From: Bradyrhizobium sp. dw_411
Lineage (GTDB): Bacteria > Pseudomonadota > Alphaproteobacteria > Rhizobiales > Xanthobacteraceae
Direction: 5' to 3'
Length of the DNA: 64,000 nucleotides
NCBI RefSeq assembly: GCF_018449695.1
Contig: NZ_JAAVUY010000017.1
Span: forward strand, 1-64,000
Shown: positions 1 through 8,208 of the stretch, piece after piece
Position numbering within the stretch: position 1 is the stretch's first letter
Layout: each line of letters opens with the position of its first letter
The notes under the pieces: generated by a model
Told to the model about the DNA's origin: nothing
The model's database searches: none
What the model saw: the letters and a program-made list of their open reading frames with translations, nothing else
Made by a program: the position numbers and the translations under genes

Positions 1-40
1 GAAGCGATGCGTCTCGAAGGATGGATGCAACCATCGCTCC
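1..40. repeat. Edge of an intergenic palindromic repeat (partial)
   Basis: These 40 bases lie beyond the 3' end of garD. They contain GCGTCTCGAAGGATGG, which resembles the arm of a palindromic intergenic element common in Bradyrhizobium (a related arm, GCGTCTCGAACC, occurs near 38641). Only one arm is inside the window, so the assignment is tentative. No gene is seen here. Confidence 0.3.
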
Positions 41-1597
41 CTACGTCACCGGGCCGGGATTAAACAGCGCGAGCGCGTTGGAGATGCCCCAGGTCTCGGC
101 CCAGGTCTTCCTGCGGCCACTGGCGACGTCGAGCACCAGGCGGAAGATGTCCCAGCCGACTTCTTCGATGGTCGCCTCGCCGGTCGCGATGGTGCCGGCG
201 TCCATGTCGATCAGATCGTGCCAGCGCCGCTTCAGTTCGCTGCGGGTAGACACCTTGATGACCGGCGTCGAGGCCAGACCGTAGGGCGTGCCGCGGCCGG
301 TGGTGAACACATGCAGCGTCATGCCCGAAGCCAACTGAAGCGTGCCGCAGATGAAGTCGCTGGCGGGGGTCGCTGCGAAGATCATTCCCTTCTCACGGAC
401 TCGCTCGCCTGGCGACAGCACGCCGGCAATGGGACTGGTGCCGGATTTGATGACCGAACCCATCGCCTTTTCGACGATGTTCGACAGCCCGCCCTTCTTG
501 TTGCCCGGCGTGGTGTTGGCGCTGCGATCGGCTTCGCCGACCTGCAGATAGCTGTCGTACCATCCCATCTCGCGGATCAGCGCATCGGCAACGTCCTGGT
601 TGACGGCGCGCGGCGTGAGCAGATGGATCGCATCGCGCACTTCGGTGACTTCCGAGAACATCACGGTGGCGCCGGCGCGCACCAGCAAGTCCGCGGCAAA
701 CCCAAGCGCCGGATTGGCGGTGACGCCGGAAAACGCATCGCTGCCGCCGCATTGCATGCCGACGACGAGGTCGGCGGCCGGACAGGTCTCGCGGCGGCGG
801 TTGAGTATTTCCAGCCGCCTGTCGGCCATCTCGACGATGCTTGAGACAATTTCGCCGAACCCCGTGAGGCTTTCGTCCTGCATCCGCATGATGTCGGGAT
901 CGTCGCCATCGGCGCCCATGCCCTCGGGCAACAACAATTCGGGCTGCAGCTTCTCGCAGCCGAGGCCGACGATCATGACCTCGCCGCCGAAATTTGGATT
1001 GCGCGCGAGATTTTGCAGCGTGCGGATCGGCACCGCGGCGCCCGGCGCGTTGATCGCGACGCCACACCCGTAAGCGTGCGTGATCGCGATCACATCGTCG
1101 ACGTTGGGATATTTCGGCAGCAGCTCATCACGAATACGCTTGATCGCGAATTCGACCGTGCCGGCGACACATTGCACACTGGTGCTGATCGCCAGAATAT
1201 TACGGGTGCCGACCGAGCCGTCGGGATTGCGATAGCCCTCGAATGTGTAGCCTTCTAGCGGCGGCTGCGCGGAGGCCGCGCCGCCGGCCTTGGGCAGGCT
1301 GTCGAGCGAGGGCGCCTCAGGCATCCGCACCAGCGCCTCCTTGACCCAGCTTCCTCTGGCGATCGGCTTCAAGGCGTAACCGATCACCTCGCCATAGCGC
1401 CGGATCACGCCATCGGCGGCGATATCCGCTAACGCAACCTTATGGCCTTGCGGAATCTGCTCGATCAATTGCAGCCCGTCGGCGAACACCGCGCCCGGAT
1501 GCAGCCCGCCCTGGTTGGCGACGATGGCCACATTGTCCTCGTCCCGCATCTTGATGTAGAGCGGCGCCTTGGCCGGGGGTTTTTCCTGCGTCTGCAT
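41..1597 (-). CDS. garD: Galactarate dehydratase (GarD)
   Basis: Cytoplasmic lyase that dehydrates meso-galactarate to 5-keto-4-deoxy-D-glucarate, the first step of galactarate catabolism. The 518-aa protein matches the usual GarD length (about 523) and is alignable by eye with E. coli GarD end to end. An N-terminal SAF-like domain (about residues 13-85, containing ADGVIRRYGEVIGYA) precedes the two UxaA/GarD catalytic domains, which show CGGSDAFSGVTANPA, NKKGGLSNIVEKA and FTTGRGTPYG. The C-terminus FNPGPVT also fits GarD rather than altronate dehydratase UxaA. The other galactarate genes (garL, garR or a transporter) are not in this window, so the gene stands alone here; they may lie to the left of position 1. 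An ATG at 1597 preceded by a weak purine stretch is the likely start. Confidence 0.93.
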   Translation of the reverse strand: MQTQEKPPAKAPLYIKMRDEDNVAIVANQGGLHPGAVFADGLQLIEQIPQGHKVALADIAADGVIRRYGEVIGYALKPIARGSWVKEALVRMPEAPSLDSLPKAGGAASAQPPLEGYTFEGYRNPDGSVGTRNILAISTSVQCVAGTVEFAIKRIRDELLPKYPNVDDVIAITHAYGCGVAINAPGAAVPIRTLQNLARNPNFGGEVMIVGLGCEKLQPELLLPEGMGADGDDPDIMRMQDESLTGFGEIVSSIVEMADRRLEILNRRRETCPAADLVVGMQCGGSDAFSGVTANPALGFAADLLVRAGATVMFSEVTEVRDAIHLLTPRAVNQDVADALIREMGWYDSYLQVGEADRSANTTPGNKKGGLSNIVEKAMGSVIKSGTSPIAGVLSPGERVREKGMIFAATPASDFICGTLQLASGMTLHVFTTGRGTPYGLASTPVIKVSTRSELKRRWHDLIDMDAGTIATGEATIEEVGWDIFRLVLDVASGRRKTWAETWGISNALALFNPGPVT

Positions 1598-1625
1598 GGA
1601 CGGTCTCTTTCGTTGCTTCTTCCTT

Positions 1626-1744
1626 ACCTCTCCCCTTGTGGGAGAGGTCGGATCACATCGTTAGATGTGATCCGGGTGAGGGGTCGCGGACTATCGATAG
1701 ACCTGAACCCCTCACCCCAACCCTCTCCCACAAGGGGAGAGGGG
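1626..1744. repeat. Intergenic inverted repeat, CTCTCCC(TTGTGGG) family
   Basis: The arm CTCTCCCCTTGTGGGAGAG (itself a small palindrome) at 1627-1647 recurs inverted at 1722-1743. Between them sits a second hairpin, GATCACATC-GTTA-GATGTGATC (1650-1671), then GGGTGAGGGG, with CCCCTCACCC on the right side. It is a long nested foldback of about 118 nt between divergent ends of garD and the MBL gene, and is typical of the short palindromic elements scattered through Bradyrhizobium genomes. Short open frames inside it are repeat artefacts. Confidence 0.8.
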
Positions 1745-1840
1745 GCGCACTGCCGTTGTTGTTACAAATCGATCTACTCCAAGGCATCCTATGCGCAATT
1801 GAGCGTCGCCGGGCAAAAATAGCATCCGACGCCCCCACCC

Positions 1841-3454
1841 TCACATCTTGTCCAGCGCATCCACCAGCGGCTTGATCGGGGCTGCGCCGGTGCCGTGGCC
1901 GCCGGCCCAGATTGTCGGCATCACGCCGAGCTTGCGCAAGCCCGCGACCAATTCCCTGTGCGAGGCCAGCGCGCCGGGAACGTCGCGCGTCGGCGACCAG
2001 AGATCGACGACCCAGCCGAAATCCACATCCGGGATCACCGCCACCAGCATGTTATGGGCGTGGGAATTGTCGATCGCATAGAGATCGATGATACGGACGC
2101 CGTCGCTCAGCGTGAACTTGTCCTTGACCTCGATCATTCCGACCTGGCGCGGCGTCTGCCACAGTTCATCATTGCGAATGCGGTTCGGCGCCTGCATTTG
2201 CGCGGCAAAGTATTTGCTGTTGCCTGCTGCGAAGACGAGATCGGCGCCTCTGGCCGCGAAGGCCCGCGCGCCGTTGACGTGGTCCATGTGGTGATGCGTC
2301 AGCACTAGGTACTTTATGGGCTTGTTGGGAAACCGGCGCGCAGCTTCCGTCAGCGTCAGCTTCGACATCTCATTGCCGATCGGCGCATCGAACGCCACCA
2401 GATGATCCTTCATCTCGACCACCAGCGTGTTGTGGCTGCCGCCGGTGATATGCCAGATGCCGGGCTTGATCTCGGTCCAGATATTGCCCGGCACCACAGC
2501 GGGATCGTAGGCGAGCTGATCCGAATCGATGAACGAACCCCAGTTCGCACGCCGCAGCATCCATTGATAATTGACCTCCTGCGGCGGCTTTTGCTGCGCG
2601 GCGGTCTCGGCCACGATCTTTGGAATACGAAACAGATCAGGACCGAGTACTGGATTGAGAACGATGTCCTCGATCGTGACGTGTTGGGTCTCGCGGCCAT
2701 TCAGGGTGAACGACTGCTCGAACGCAAATTTGACGCCGCCGACCTCGCGCCAGTCCGACAGGATCATTTCGTAATGGCTATCGCCCCACACACCGTCGGC
2801 ATCGACGGTGCGGATGCGGTCCGGCAAACCATCGGCGCCGAACAGCACGAACCACTCGGCGTCGTCAGCTTTGTAGGAAACAACCGCCAGCGTCTTGCCG
2901 CCGATGGTCTCGTCCGGCAATGACGCGAGACGCTCCGGATGCTCCTGCATCTCCAACAGCAGGCGTGGCGACAGCCGATGCAACTCGCGACGGTTCGCCA
3001 CCACGCGCGAGGCGCTCATGGTATGCAGCGACGGATTGGTTTCCTTGGCCTGCCGCGAGAGAACGATGTTGTCTTCGCCGAGCACATAGCCGATGCCGTC
3101 GGCGAACACTTCCGAATAGATGAAGGTGCGCACCATCGGCGCGACGCGACGGCGGACCCAATCGATGCGGGCGCGGCTATGCGCGATGTCGTCCGACAGC
3201 GTGAAGCGCGACTCGCCGCCGAGTTTATTGCCCACGTCAGGATCGAGTGTCTCCTGCGGATCCCAATGCTTGTGCCTGCCCGTGATCGAGAGCGTCGCGA
3301 CCCCGGACAGTTTTTGTGCACCACCAAGCCTGTCGATCGCGGTGGCAACCAGCGTAGCCGGCTCCGCAGCACCGGCGGGCGCGACATCCGCGAAGCCGGC
3401 GAGAAGGCCGGCAAGCAGCGCAACCAGTAGGGTGCGCGCAAAGCGCGATGTCAT
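1841..3454 (-). CDS. Exported MBL-fold metallo-hydrolase with LolA-like N-terminal domain
   Basis: A 537-aa protein with a clear Sec signal peptide (residues 1-30, LLVALLAGLLAGFADVAPAG then A-rich cleavage region), so probably periplasmic. Residues about 325-537 are a metallo-beta-lactamase domain with the zinc motif THHHMDH (about 384-390) and later His/Asp residues such as DNSHAHNM and AGGHG. Residues about 35-290 are a separate region with the motif REVGGVKFAF and repeated beta-strand patterns like those of LolA-type lipid-carrier folds; this part is an inference from pattern only. The substrate cannot be deduced: hydrolases with this fold act on lactones, beta-lactams, sulfate esters or phosphodiesters. 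It stands alone between garD and a cyclase gene on the same strand, only 30 bp downstream of the cyclase stop, so the two may be cotranscribed. Confidence 0.8.
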   Translation of the reverse strand: MTSRFARTLLVALLAGLLAGFADVAPAGAAEPATLVATAIDRLGGAQKLSGVATLSITGRHKHWDPQETLDPDVGNKLGGESRFTLSDDIAHSRARIDWVRRRVAPMVRTFIYSEVFADGIGYVLGEDNIVLSRQAKETNPSLHTMSASRVVANRRELHRLSPRLLLEMQEHPERLASLPDETIGGKTLAVVSYKADDAEWFVLFGADGLPDRIRTVDADGVWGDSHYEMILSDWREVGGVKFAFEQSFTLNGRETQHVTIEDIVLNPVLGPDLFRIPKIVAETAAQQKPPQEVNYQWMLRRANWGSFIDSDQLAYDPAVVPGNIWTEIKPGIWHITGGSHNTLVVEMKDHLVAFDAPIGNEMSKLTLTEAARRFPNKPIKYLVLTHHHMDHVNGARAFAARGADLVFAAGNSKYFAAQMQAPNRIRNDELWQTPRQVGMIEVKDKFTLSDGVRIIDLYAIDNSHAHNMLVAVIPDVDFGWVVDLWSPTRDVPGALASHRELVAGLRKLGVMPTIWAGGHGTGAAPIKPLVDALDKM

Positions 3455-3484
3455 GATGGCCTCCCCCGATGTAACGTTTCTTTT

Positions 3485-5269
3485 TTATGCTTGGTCTGAT
3501 GTCGCGAGCCGCAGACTGGACAGCAACATTTCGGAATGCGCGGGATTGCCGAACCGCGATCCGATCGTGAGCCAGGGCCCATCGGCGCGAATGCCGTTAC
3601 GGCTTGCGAATTCCCGCGCCTCGTTCAGGCGCCCGGTCTGCGCGTAGCAGGCGGCGAGAAACCACATTGTGAGCGGATAGGTCGGCAGTTCGCGGAACGA
3701 TTCATCGAGAATCGCGGCAGCCTTGTCGAAACGCCGCTGGAAGAAATGGCAGACGCCGATGCCCGTCAGATGAAATGCCCGCCGCGTCGAGCGCGGGTCG
3801 AGCCGCATCGATTTCTCGAAATGCTCGATCGCCAGATCGGATTCACCGGCAGCCGCGCGCACCCAGCCGCTCCACAGCCAGCCGTAAGCGTGGCTCGGGT
3901 TATGCGCCAGCGCTCTATCGACCAATCCCTTCAGCGCGTTGGCGTCGCTGCCGAGATTGAGCAAGGCGCCGACCGCCATCAACACCGTGACGGAATCGCC
4001 GGGGGCGGTATCGAGCGCGCGCCGCGCCAGCGTGGTGCCGCGCTCACTCTCGATCGCGGCGGAGTGGCCCCATCCGCTGGCGAAATTCTGCGAATGGCAC
4101 AGTGCCAGCGAAGCAATCGCCAGTCCGTAATTCGGGTCGCGCTCGATCGCCTGCTGCAGCAGCGCGATGGCCTCCTGGTTGGGCTCGCGCGCCCAGGCAC
4201 GAATCAAGGGTAGCGCGCGCAGATAGAGGCTGTAGGCGGTCATATCCGCGGTCGGGCGATTGGCCACGCGTTTGATTTCGGTATCCAGCAGCAGGGGATC
4301 GATGATGCCCGCGACACCCGAGGCAACATGGTCCTGCAGTTCGAATACCTGTTCGAGCGCGCCATCGAATCGCTCGGCCCACAGATGATAGCCGGTCGAA
4401 CAGTCGACGAGTTGCCCCGTGATCCGCAGCCGCGCCCCCGCCTTTCGCACGCTGCCTTCCAGCACGTAGCGCACGCCAAGCTCGCGCCCGATCTGTTTGA
4501 CCTCGACCGATCGTCCCTTGTAGGTGAACGCCGAATTGCGCGCGATCACGAACAGCGAGGTGAAGCGCGACAGCGCGATGATGATGTCATCCACCAGACC
4601 GTCGGCGAAATATTCCTGCTCGGGATCGGTGCTCATGTTCTGGAACGGCAGCACCGCGATCGAGGGCTTGTCGGGCAGTGCCAGCGCGTGCACGGCGGAT
4701 GGCGCGGGCTCGCTTGCCGGTGACGCCGGCGCCGCACTGCCATCGAGCCGCATCCGCCACACCCGAATCGGCTCGGCGATGTTCTTGAGCGGCGGCCGCC
4801 CCAAATCGTCGCAGGATATATCGACCCTGCCCCGGATTTGGCGGTACGCGTCATCGGAGATGCAAACCCCGCCCGGCTCGGCGAGACCTTCAAGGCGCAC
4901 CGCGGTGTTGACGCTCTCGCCGAAAATGTCGTCTTCATCGACGATGATATCGCCGACATGCAGGCCGATCCGGAACTCGATCCGCAGGTTCGGGGCGATT
5001 TCAGCGTTCAGCGCCGCGATGCCGCGCTGGAACTCGATCGCACCGCGCGCAGCATCGAGCGTGCTGGCGAACTCAAGCAGCATGCTGTCGCCGGTGGCCT
5101 TGACGACGCGTCCGCGGTGCGCGGCGATGGCGGGATCGATGAAGTCCTTGCGCAGCACCTTTAACTGGGCCCAGACGCCTTGCGCGTCCGCAGCCATGAG
5201 GCGGCCATAGTCGGGAATATCCGCCGCCACCACCGCTGCCAGCCGTCGTTCGAAGCGCTCGTCGGTCAC
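3485..5269 (-). CDS. Class III adenylate/guanylate cyclase with TolB-like and TPR regions
   Basis: A 594-aa soluble protein. Residues about 6-175 form a class III nucleotide cyclase domain. The two metal-binding Asp positions are present (VVAADIPDYGRLM and TGDSMLLEF), as are RIGLHVGDI and ESVNTAVRLEGLAEPGG. It is followed by PLKNIAEPIRVWRM, then a TolB-like stretch (SIAVLPFQNMSTDPEQEYF, about 200-330) and TPR helices (about 370-560). This cyclase-TolB-TPR layout is greatly expanded in Bradyrhizobium and usually lacks transmembrane segments, as here. It presumably makes cAMP in response to a signal sensed by the C-terminal part; the signal is unknown. ADIPDYGRL differs from the more usual ADVVGYSRL, but the metal-binding Asp is retained. 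Confidence 0.85.
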   Translation of the reverse strand: MTDERFERRLAAVVAADIPDYGRLMAADAQGVWAQLKVLRKDFIDPAIAAHRGRVVKATGDSMLLEFASTLDAARGAIEFQRGIAALNAEIAPNLRIEFRIGLHVGDIIVDEDDIFGESVNTAVRLEGLAEPGGVCISDDAYRQIRGRVDISCDDLGRPPLKNIAEPIRVWRMRLDGSAAPASPASEPAPSAVHALALPDKPSIAVLPFQNMSTDPEQEYFADGLVDDIIIALSRFTSLFVIARNSAFTYKGRSVEVKQIGRELGVRYVLEGSVRKAGARLRITGQLVDCSTGYHLWAERFDGALEQVFELQDHVASGVAGIIDPLLLDTEIKRVANRPTADMTAYSLYLRALPLIRAWAREPNQEAIALLQQAIERDPNYGLAIASLALCHSQNFASGWGHSAAIESERGTTLARRALDTAPGDSVTVLMAVGALLNLGSDANALKGLVDRALAHNPSHAYGWLWSGWVRAAAGESDLAIEHFEKSMRLDPRSTRRAFHLTGIGVCHFFQRRFDKAAAILDESFRELPTYPLTMWFLAACYAQTGRLNEAREFASRNGIRADGPWLTIGSRFGNPAHSEMLLSSLRLATSDQA

Positions 5270-5353
5270 GCTATTTCCCTAAATCCTGATGTGTTGCCCG
5301 GAATATCAGAGAATGTCGACGGACATACAACCGCCGAGTTGCAGCCCGTGGGC

Positions 5354-6178
5354 CTAGCCCACCCAAAACCCCGGCAGCGCCGGTTCCAGCCGCCCACCGA
5401 TCCGCACCGGCGCGACCCGCAGCGCCAGTCCGGTCGCGTCATCGGTCTCGACCGCGACGCCGCTCAACGTCGCCGTGCCATAGGCCGGCTCGAACCGTCC
5501 TGACGGAATCCCTGACGTGAAGCGCCGCAGCGGTTCTTCCTTCTGCATGCCGATGACCGAATCGTAATCGCCGGTCATGCCGGCATCGGTCATGTAGGCA
5601 GTTCCGCCAGACAGAATTTGATGGTCGGCGGTCGGCACATGGGTGTGGGTGCCGACCACGAGGCTGGCGCGGCCGTCGCAGAAAAAACCGATGCCCTGTT
5701 TCTCGCTCGACGCCTCGGCGTGGAAATCGACCACAATGGCGTCGGCCGCCGTGCCCAGCGGACAGGCTTCGAGTTCGCGGTTGAGAATCTTGAAGGGATC
5801 GTCGAACGGCGTCATGAAGACGCGGCCGATCGCGTTGACCACCAGCGCGCGCTGGCCGCTCTTGGTATCGACCAACGCGGCGCCACGGCCGGGCGTGCCG
5901 CGCGGAAAATTCGCCGGACGAACCAGCCGCGGCGCGCGTTCGATGAACACCAGCGCCTCGCGCTGGTCCCAGGCGTGATTGCCGAGCGTGACCGCATCGG
6001 CGCCCGCGTCGATGAATTCCTGGTAGATCGTCTCGGTGATGCCGAAGCCGCCGGCGGCGTTCTCGCCATTGACCACGACAAGATCGAGCGCCCAGTCGCG
6101 GATCATGCCGGGCAGATGTTCCGCGATTGCGGTACGGCCGGCCTTTCCGACCACGTCACCGACGAAAAGAATGCGCAA
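5354..6178 (-). CDS. YmdB-family metallophosphoesterase (TIGR00282 type)
   Basis: A 274-aa dinuclear-metal phosphoesterase of the YmdB/DR1281 family. Visible metal and active-site motifs are FVGDVVGKAGR at the N-terminus, VNGENAAGGFG, GNHAWDQRE, DFHAEASSEK, GTHTHVPTAD and MTGDYDSVIG. In Bacillus the homologue hydrolyses 2',3'-cAMP and affects biofilm and sporulation; the role in alphaproteobacteria is unknown. The start lies 2 bp from the stop of the upstream 5-formyl-THF cyclo-ligase gene (fcl), so the two are almost certainly one operon. Confidence 0.9.
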   Translation of the reverse strand: MRILFVGDVVGKAGRTAIAEHLPGMIRDWALDLVVVNGENAAGGFGITETIYQEFIDAGADAVTLGNHAWDQREALVFIERAPRLVRPANFPRGTPGRGAALVDTKSGQRALVVNAIGRVFMTPFDDPFKILNRELEACPLGTAADAIVVDFHAEASSEKQGIGFFCDGRASLVVGTHTHVPTADHQILSGGTAYMTDAGMTGDYDSVIGMQKEEPLRRFTSGIPSGRFEPAYGTATLSGVAVETDDATGLALRVAPVRIGGRLEPALPGFWVG

Positions 6179-6179
6179 G

Positions 6180-6758
6180 TCATGAACTCCGGAAATCGAA
6201 CCCTTCGGTTTCCGTTAGCACATAATCCAGCGCCACGTCGTGGGACAGTGCCGGCACGGCCTCGATTTCCTGTGCCGCGAAGGCGAGGCCAATGGCCGTG
6301 ACCGGCTTTACCTTGCGCAAATGTGCCAAAGTGAAGTCGTAATGCCCGGCGCCGTAGCCGATGCGGTGGCCCAATCGATCGAACGCCGCCAGCGGCACCA
6401 GCATGATATCGGGGATCAGCTCGGTCGCCGCCGGCGACGGCTCGAGAATGCCGAGCGGCCCCAGCATCAGCCGGTCGCTGGGCGACCAGGCCCGAAACGC
6501 CAGCGACTTGCCGCGCGCCATCACCGCCGGCAGCGCCAGTTGCGCACCCCGCTCCGCGAGCTTTCGCATCAACGGCACAGGATCGATCTCGCTGCGGATC
6601 GGCGAATAGCCGGACACAATCGTGCCGGGCGTGATTTCAAGCGGTAGTTTTCGTGCCGCAATGGCCTCCGCGGCGCTCGCGCGCTGTTCCGGGCTCAACG
6701 CCTCGCGCGCCGCCAACGCGGCGGTGCGGAGTTCGGATTTCGATTGGCCTGCCGGCAT
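6180..6758 (-). CDS. 5-formyltetrahydrofolate cyclo-ligase
   Basis: A 192-aa cytoplasmic enzyme that converts 5-formyl-THF to 5,10-methenyl-THF with ATP. Motifs include the N-terminal KSELRTAALAARE basic helix and GYGAGHYDFTL, a variant of the family GxGGGYYD phosphate-binding loop; LVPLAAFDRLGHRIGYG matches the family consensus just before it. Length is normal (about 180-200). It lies directly downstream of 6S RNA and zapA, the same order as the E. coli zapA-ssrS-ygfA block, which strongly supports the identity. The start at 6758 (MPAGQSKSELR) is the only reasonable one. Confidence 0.93.
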   Translation of the reverse strand: MPAGQSKSELRTAALAAREALSPEQRASAAEAIAARKLPLEITPGTIVSGYSPIRSEIDPVPLMRKLAERGAQLALPAVMARGKSLAFRAWSPSDRLMLGPLGILEPSPAATELIPDIMLVPLAAFDRLGHRIGYGAGHYDFTLAHLRKVKPVTAIGLAFAAQEIEAVPALSHDVALDYVLTETEGFDFRSS

Positions 6759-6821
6759 GATGCTTTCGCGGGTGATGGCGGGCGTCTACGGGGCGGCAAC
6801 TCGGCGGCAAACAAACAAAGA

Positions 6822-6990
6822 AAAGTGCGAAGCCGCGATGGCCGTTGGAGCGCTCGATCCCGGAGTTCCCTACGAAAGTAGGTGGGCACCATGTGACCAA
6901 GTCCACGGACCTGGCCAGGGACAGTTCCCTGAAGGATCGATAAGGCCCCGGGGATATATGGCTCCTGACGCGCGACACAGCTTCGCAGGG
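6822..6990 (-). ncRNA. ssrS: 6S RNA
   Basis: On the minus strand, between zapA and the cyclo-ligase gene, lies a non-coding stretch that can fold like 6S RNA, the RNA polymerase-sigma70 inhibitor. The closing stem is visible directly: GCGAAGC-TGTGT-CGCG near the 5' end (plus positions 6971-6986) pairs with CGCG-GCTTCGC at the 3' end (6827-6837). The apical stem is the perfect hairpin CAGGGA-ACTG-TCCCTG (6916-6931). A small hairpin CCTACTTTCGTAGG lies on the 3' side of the large open region, as in other alphaproteobacterial 6S RNAs. The 3' end runs into ACTTTTCTTTG, a possible terminator. Length of about 169 nt is right for the family. Ends are estimated to within about 10 nt. Confidence 0.8.
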
Positions 6991-7089
6991 CCAATGTAAC
7001 CACGCTCGCCCCAAACCGCCAGCGGTAAGGGGGGATTTGGGTGGACAATGATTCAGCCCAGTCGCCTGGGGGAGTCCGAGACCTCTCCA

Positions 7090-7174
7090 CGTCATTGCGA
7101 GCGAAGCGAAGCAATCCATCGCGCGGCGCAAAGAAAGAATGGATTGCTTCGTCGCTACGCTCCTCGCAATGACG
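7090..7174. repeat. Intergenic palindrome, CGTCATTGCGAGCGAAGCG family
   Basis: CGTCATTGCGAGCGAAGCGA and GCAATCCATC on the left are matched inverted on the right by GGATTGCTTCGTCGC and CTCGCAATGACG. The element can form one long hairpin of about 85 nt. It sits between zapA and 6S RNA, and belongs to a family found widely in Rhizobiales and other bacteria. Confidence 0.8.
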
Positions 7175-7198
7175 GGAAAGCCCGTCACGAGGCGTGCT

Positions 7199-7582
7199 CT
7201 ACCCGATCGCGACGCCGCCGCCGATGGTGCGGTTAAGGATCTGCGTGGTCTTTTCGATCCGCTCGGCGGCCGAGTTCAGCGCGTTAGCCACCGCGACCTG
7301 GGTGGCGCGGGCGCGGTCGGCGGCGACCACGCGAACGTTGCGCAATGCGTCGAGTTCTTCTTCGAGCATGCGGATGCGGCTGTTGGCGTCGAACAATTCA
7401 TCGCACGCGGTCAGCGCCGCCATCACGGTCAGACGCGCATCGCCGATCTCGCCGAACTTGCCGCGCAGGCTTTCGACCCGCGATTCCAGACTCTCGGCGA
7501 GCCGCAGCAGCCGCGTCTCCTGTCCTTCCTCGCAGGCCATCCGGTATTGCCGGCCGTTGATGGTGACATTGATATGGCTCAT
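7199..7582 (-). CDS. zapA: Cell division protein ZapA
   Basis: A 127-aa FtsZ-associated protein that bundles FtsZ protofilaments at mid-cell. It begins MSHINVTINGRQYRMAC, matching the ZapA globular head, followed by RLLRLAESLESRVESLRGKFG and a C-terminal coiled coil (about 60-105, DANSRIRMLEEELDALRN). The start overlaps the stop of the upstream DUF4164 gene by 4 bp (ATGA), so translation is coupled. 6S RNA lies downstream, as in E. coli. Confidence 0.92.
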   Translation of the reverse strand: MSHINVTINGRQYRMACEEGQETRLLRLAESLESRVESLRGKFGEIGDARLTVMAALTACDELFDANSRIRMLEEELDALRNVRVVAADRARATQVAVANALNSAAERIEKTTQILNRTIGGGVAIG

Positions 7583-7899
7583 GAGGTTTCTCCCGCATCG
7601 AGCACCGAACGAATGGTGCCGATCGCCGCGTCGAGCCGCTCGGCGATCTCGCGATTGGCGCGCTCGAGCTTGCGCGATTTCACCAGCGAGCCATCGAGTT
7701 CGTCGGCGAGCCGCGACCGGTCGGCGCCGAGCGCCTGGATTCGCGTCGCCAATTCATTCTCGTCGCGGTCGGCCTCGCGCCGCCGCTCGACCGCGCTTTC
7801 CAGCGCATCGAGCGCCGACATCAGCCGCCGCGTCGCGGCATCGATGTCGACGGAGGTTGGCTCGGGATAGCCCGAACCGTTGGCGGGACGATCGCTCAT
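7579..7899 (-). CDS. DUF4164 family coiled-coil protein
   Basis: A 106-aa protein starting MSDRPANGSG at 7899. Residues 20-100 are almost wholly heptad-rich and charged (ESAVERRREADRDENELATR), so a coiled coil is predicted. It matches the DUF4164 family, found next to zapA in Rhizobiales. Its function is unknown, but tight coupling to zapA (4-bp overlap) suggests a role with ZapA in division. A much longer open frame continues upstream antisense to tkt; it is rejected because tkt is clearly the real gene there. Confidence 0.75.
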   Translation of the reverse strand: MSDRPANGSGYPEPTSVDIDAATRRLMSALDALESAVERRREADRDENELATRIQALGADRSRLADELDGSLVKSRKLERANREIAERLDAAIGTIRSVLDAGETS

Positions 7900-8208
7900 G
7901 GCAGACGCAGGCACCCTCAACCAGGCCGCACGCACGGCAAAATCCGCGGTTCGGCAAGCGCTTAGGCGGCGAAATTTACGTGGCAAGCGAGGCCAGCGCA
8001 ACGCCGCTGGCGAACTATGCACCGCAAAGCAACTTTTCAGCCCCGCCACGCGTTGCCCTGCCTTGGACTCCGGGAATACAGATGCTATCCAGCCCTGCCT
8101 TTCTGCTCCCCTGGGCAAGACTACACGGCCTGGCCAGCAGGCTTGCCTGGGCCCTTCACACGACCGGCGGGTCGTCTTCAAACACCTCATTTCAGACGGA
8201 TTTTCATC
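7900..8208. other. Divergent intergenic region between DUF4164-zapA and tkt
   Basis: This gap of about 309 bp must hold the divergent promoters for the zapA operon and tkt. A short inverted repeat, CGACC-GGCGG-GTCG, lies about 30 bp before tkt. No credible small gene, tRNA, riboswitch or terminator was recognised. Confidence 0.5.

Noticed and set aside
1626..1875. Several short open frames between garD and the MBL gene
   Set aside because: They fall within an inverted repeat, whose symmetry creates frames on both strands.
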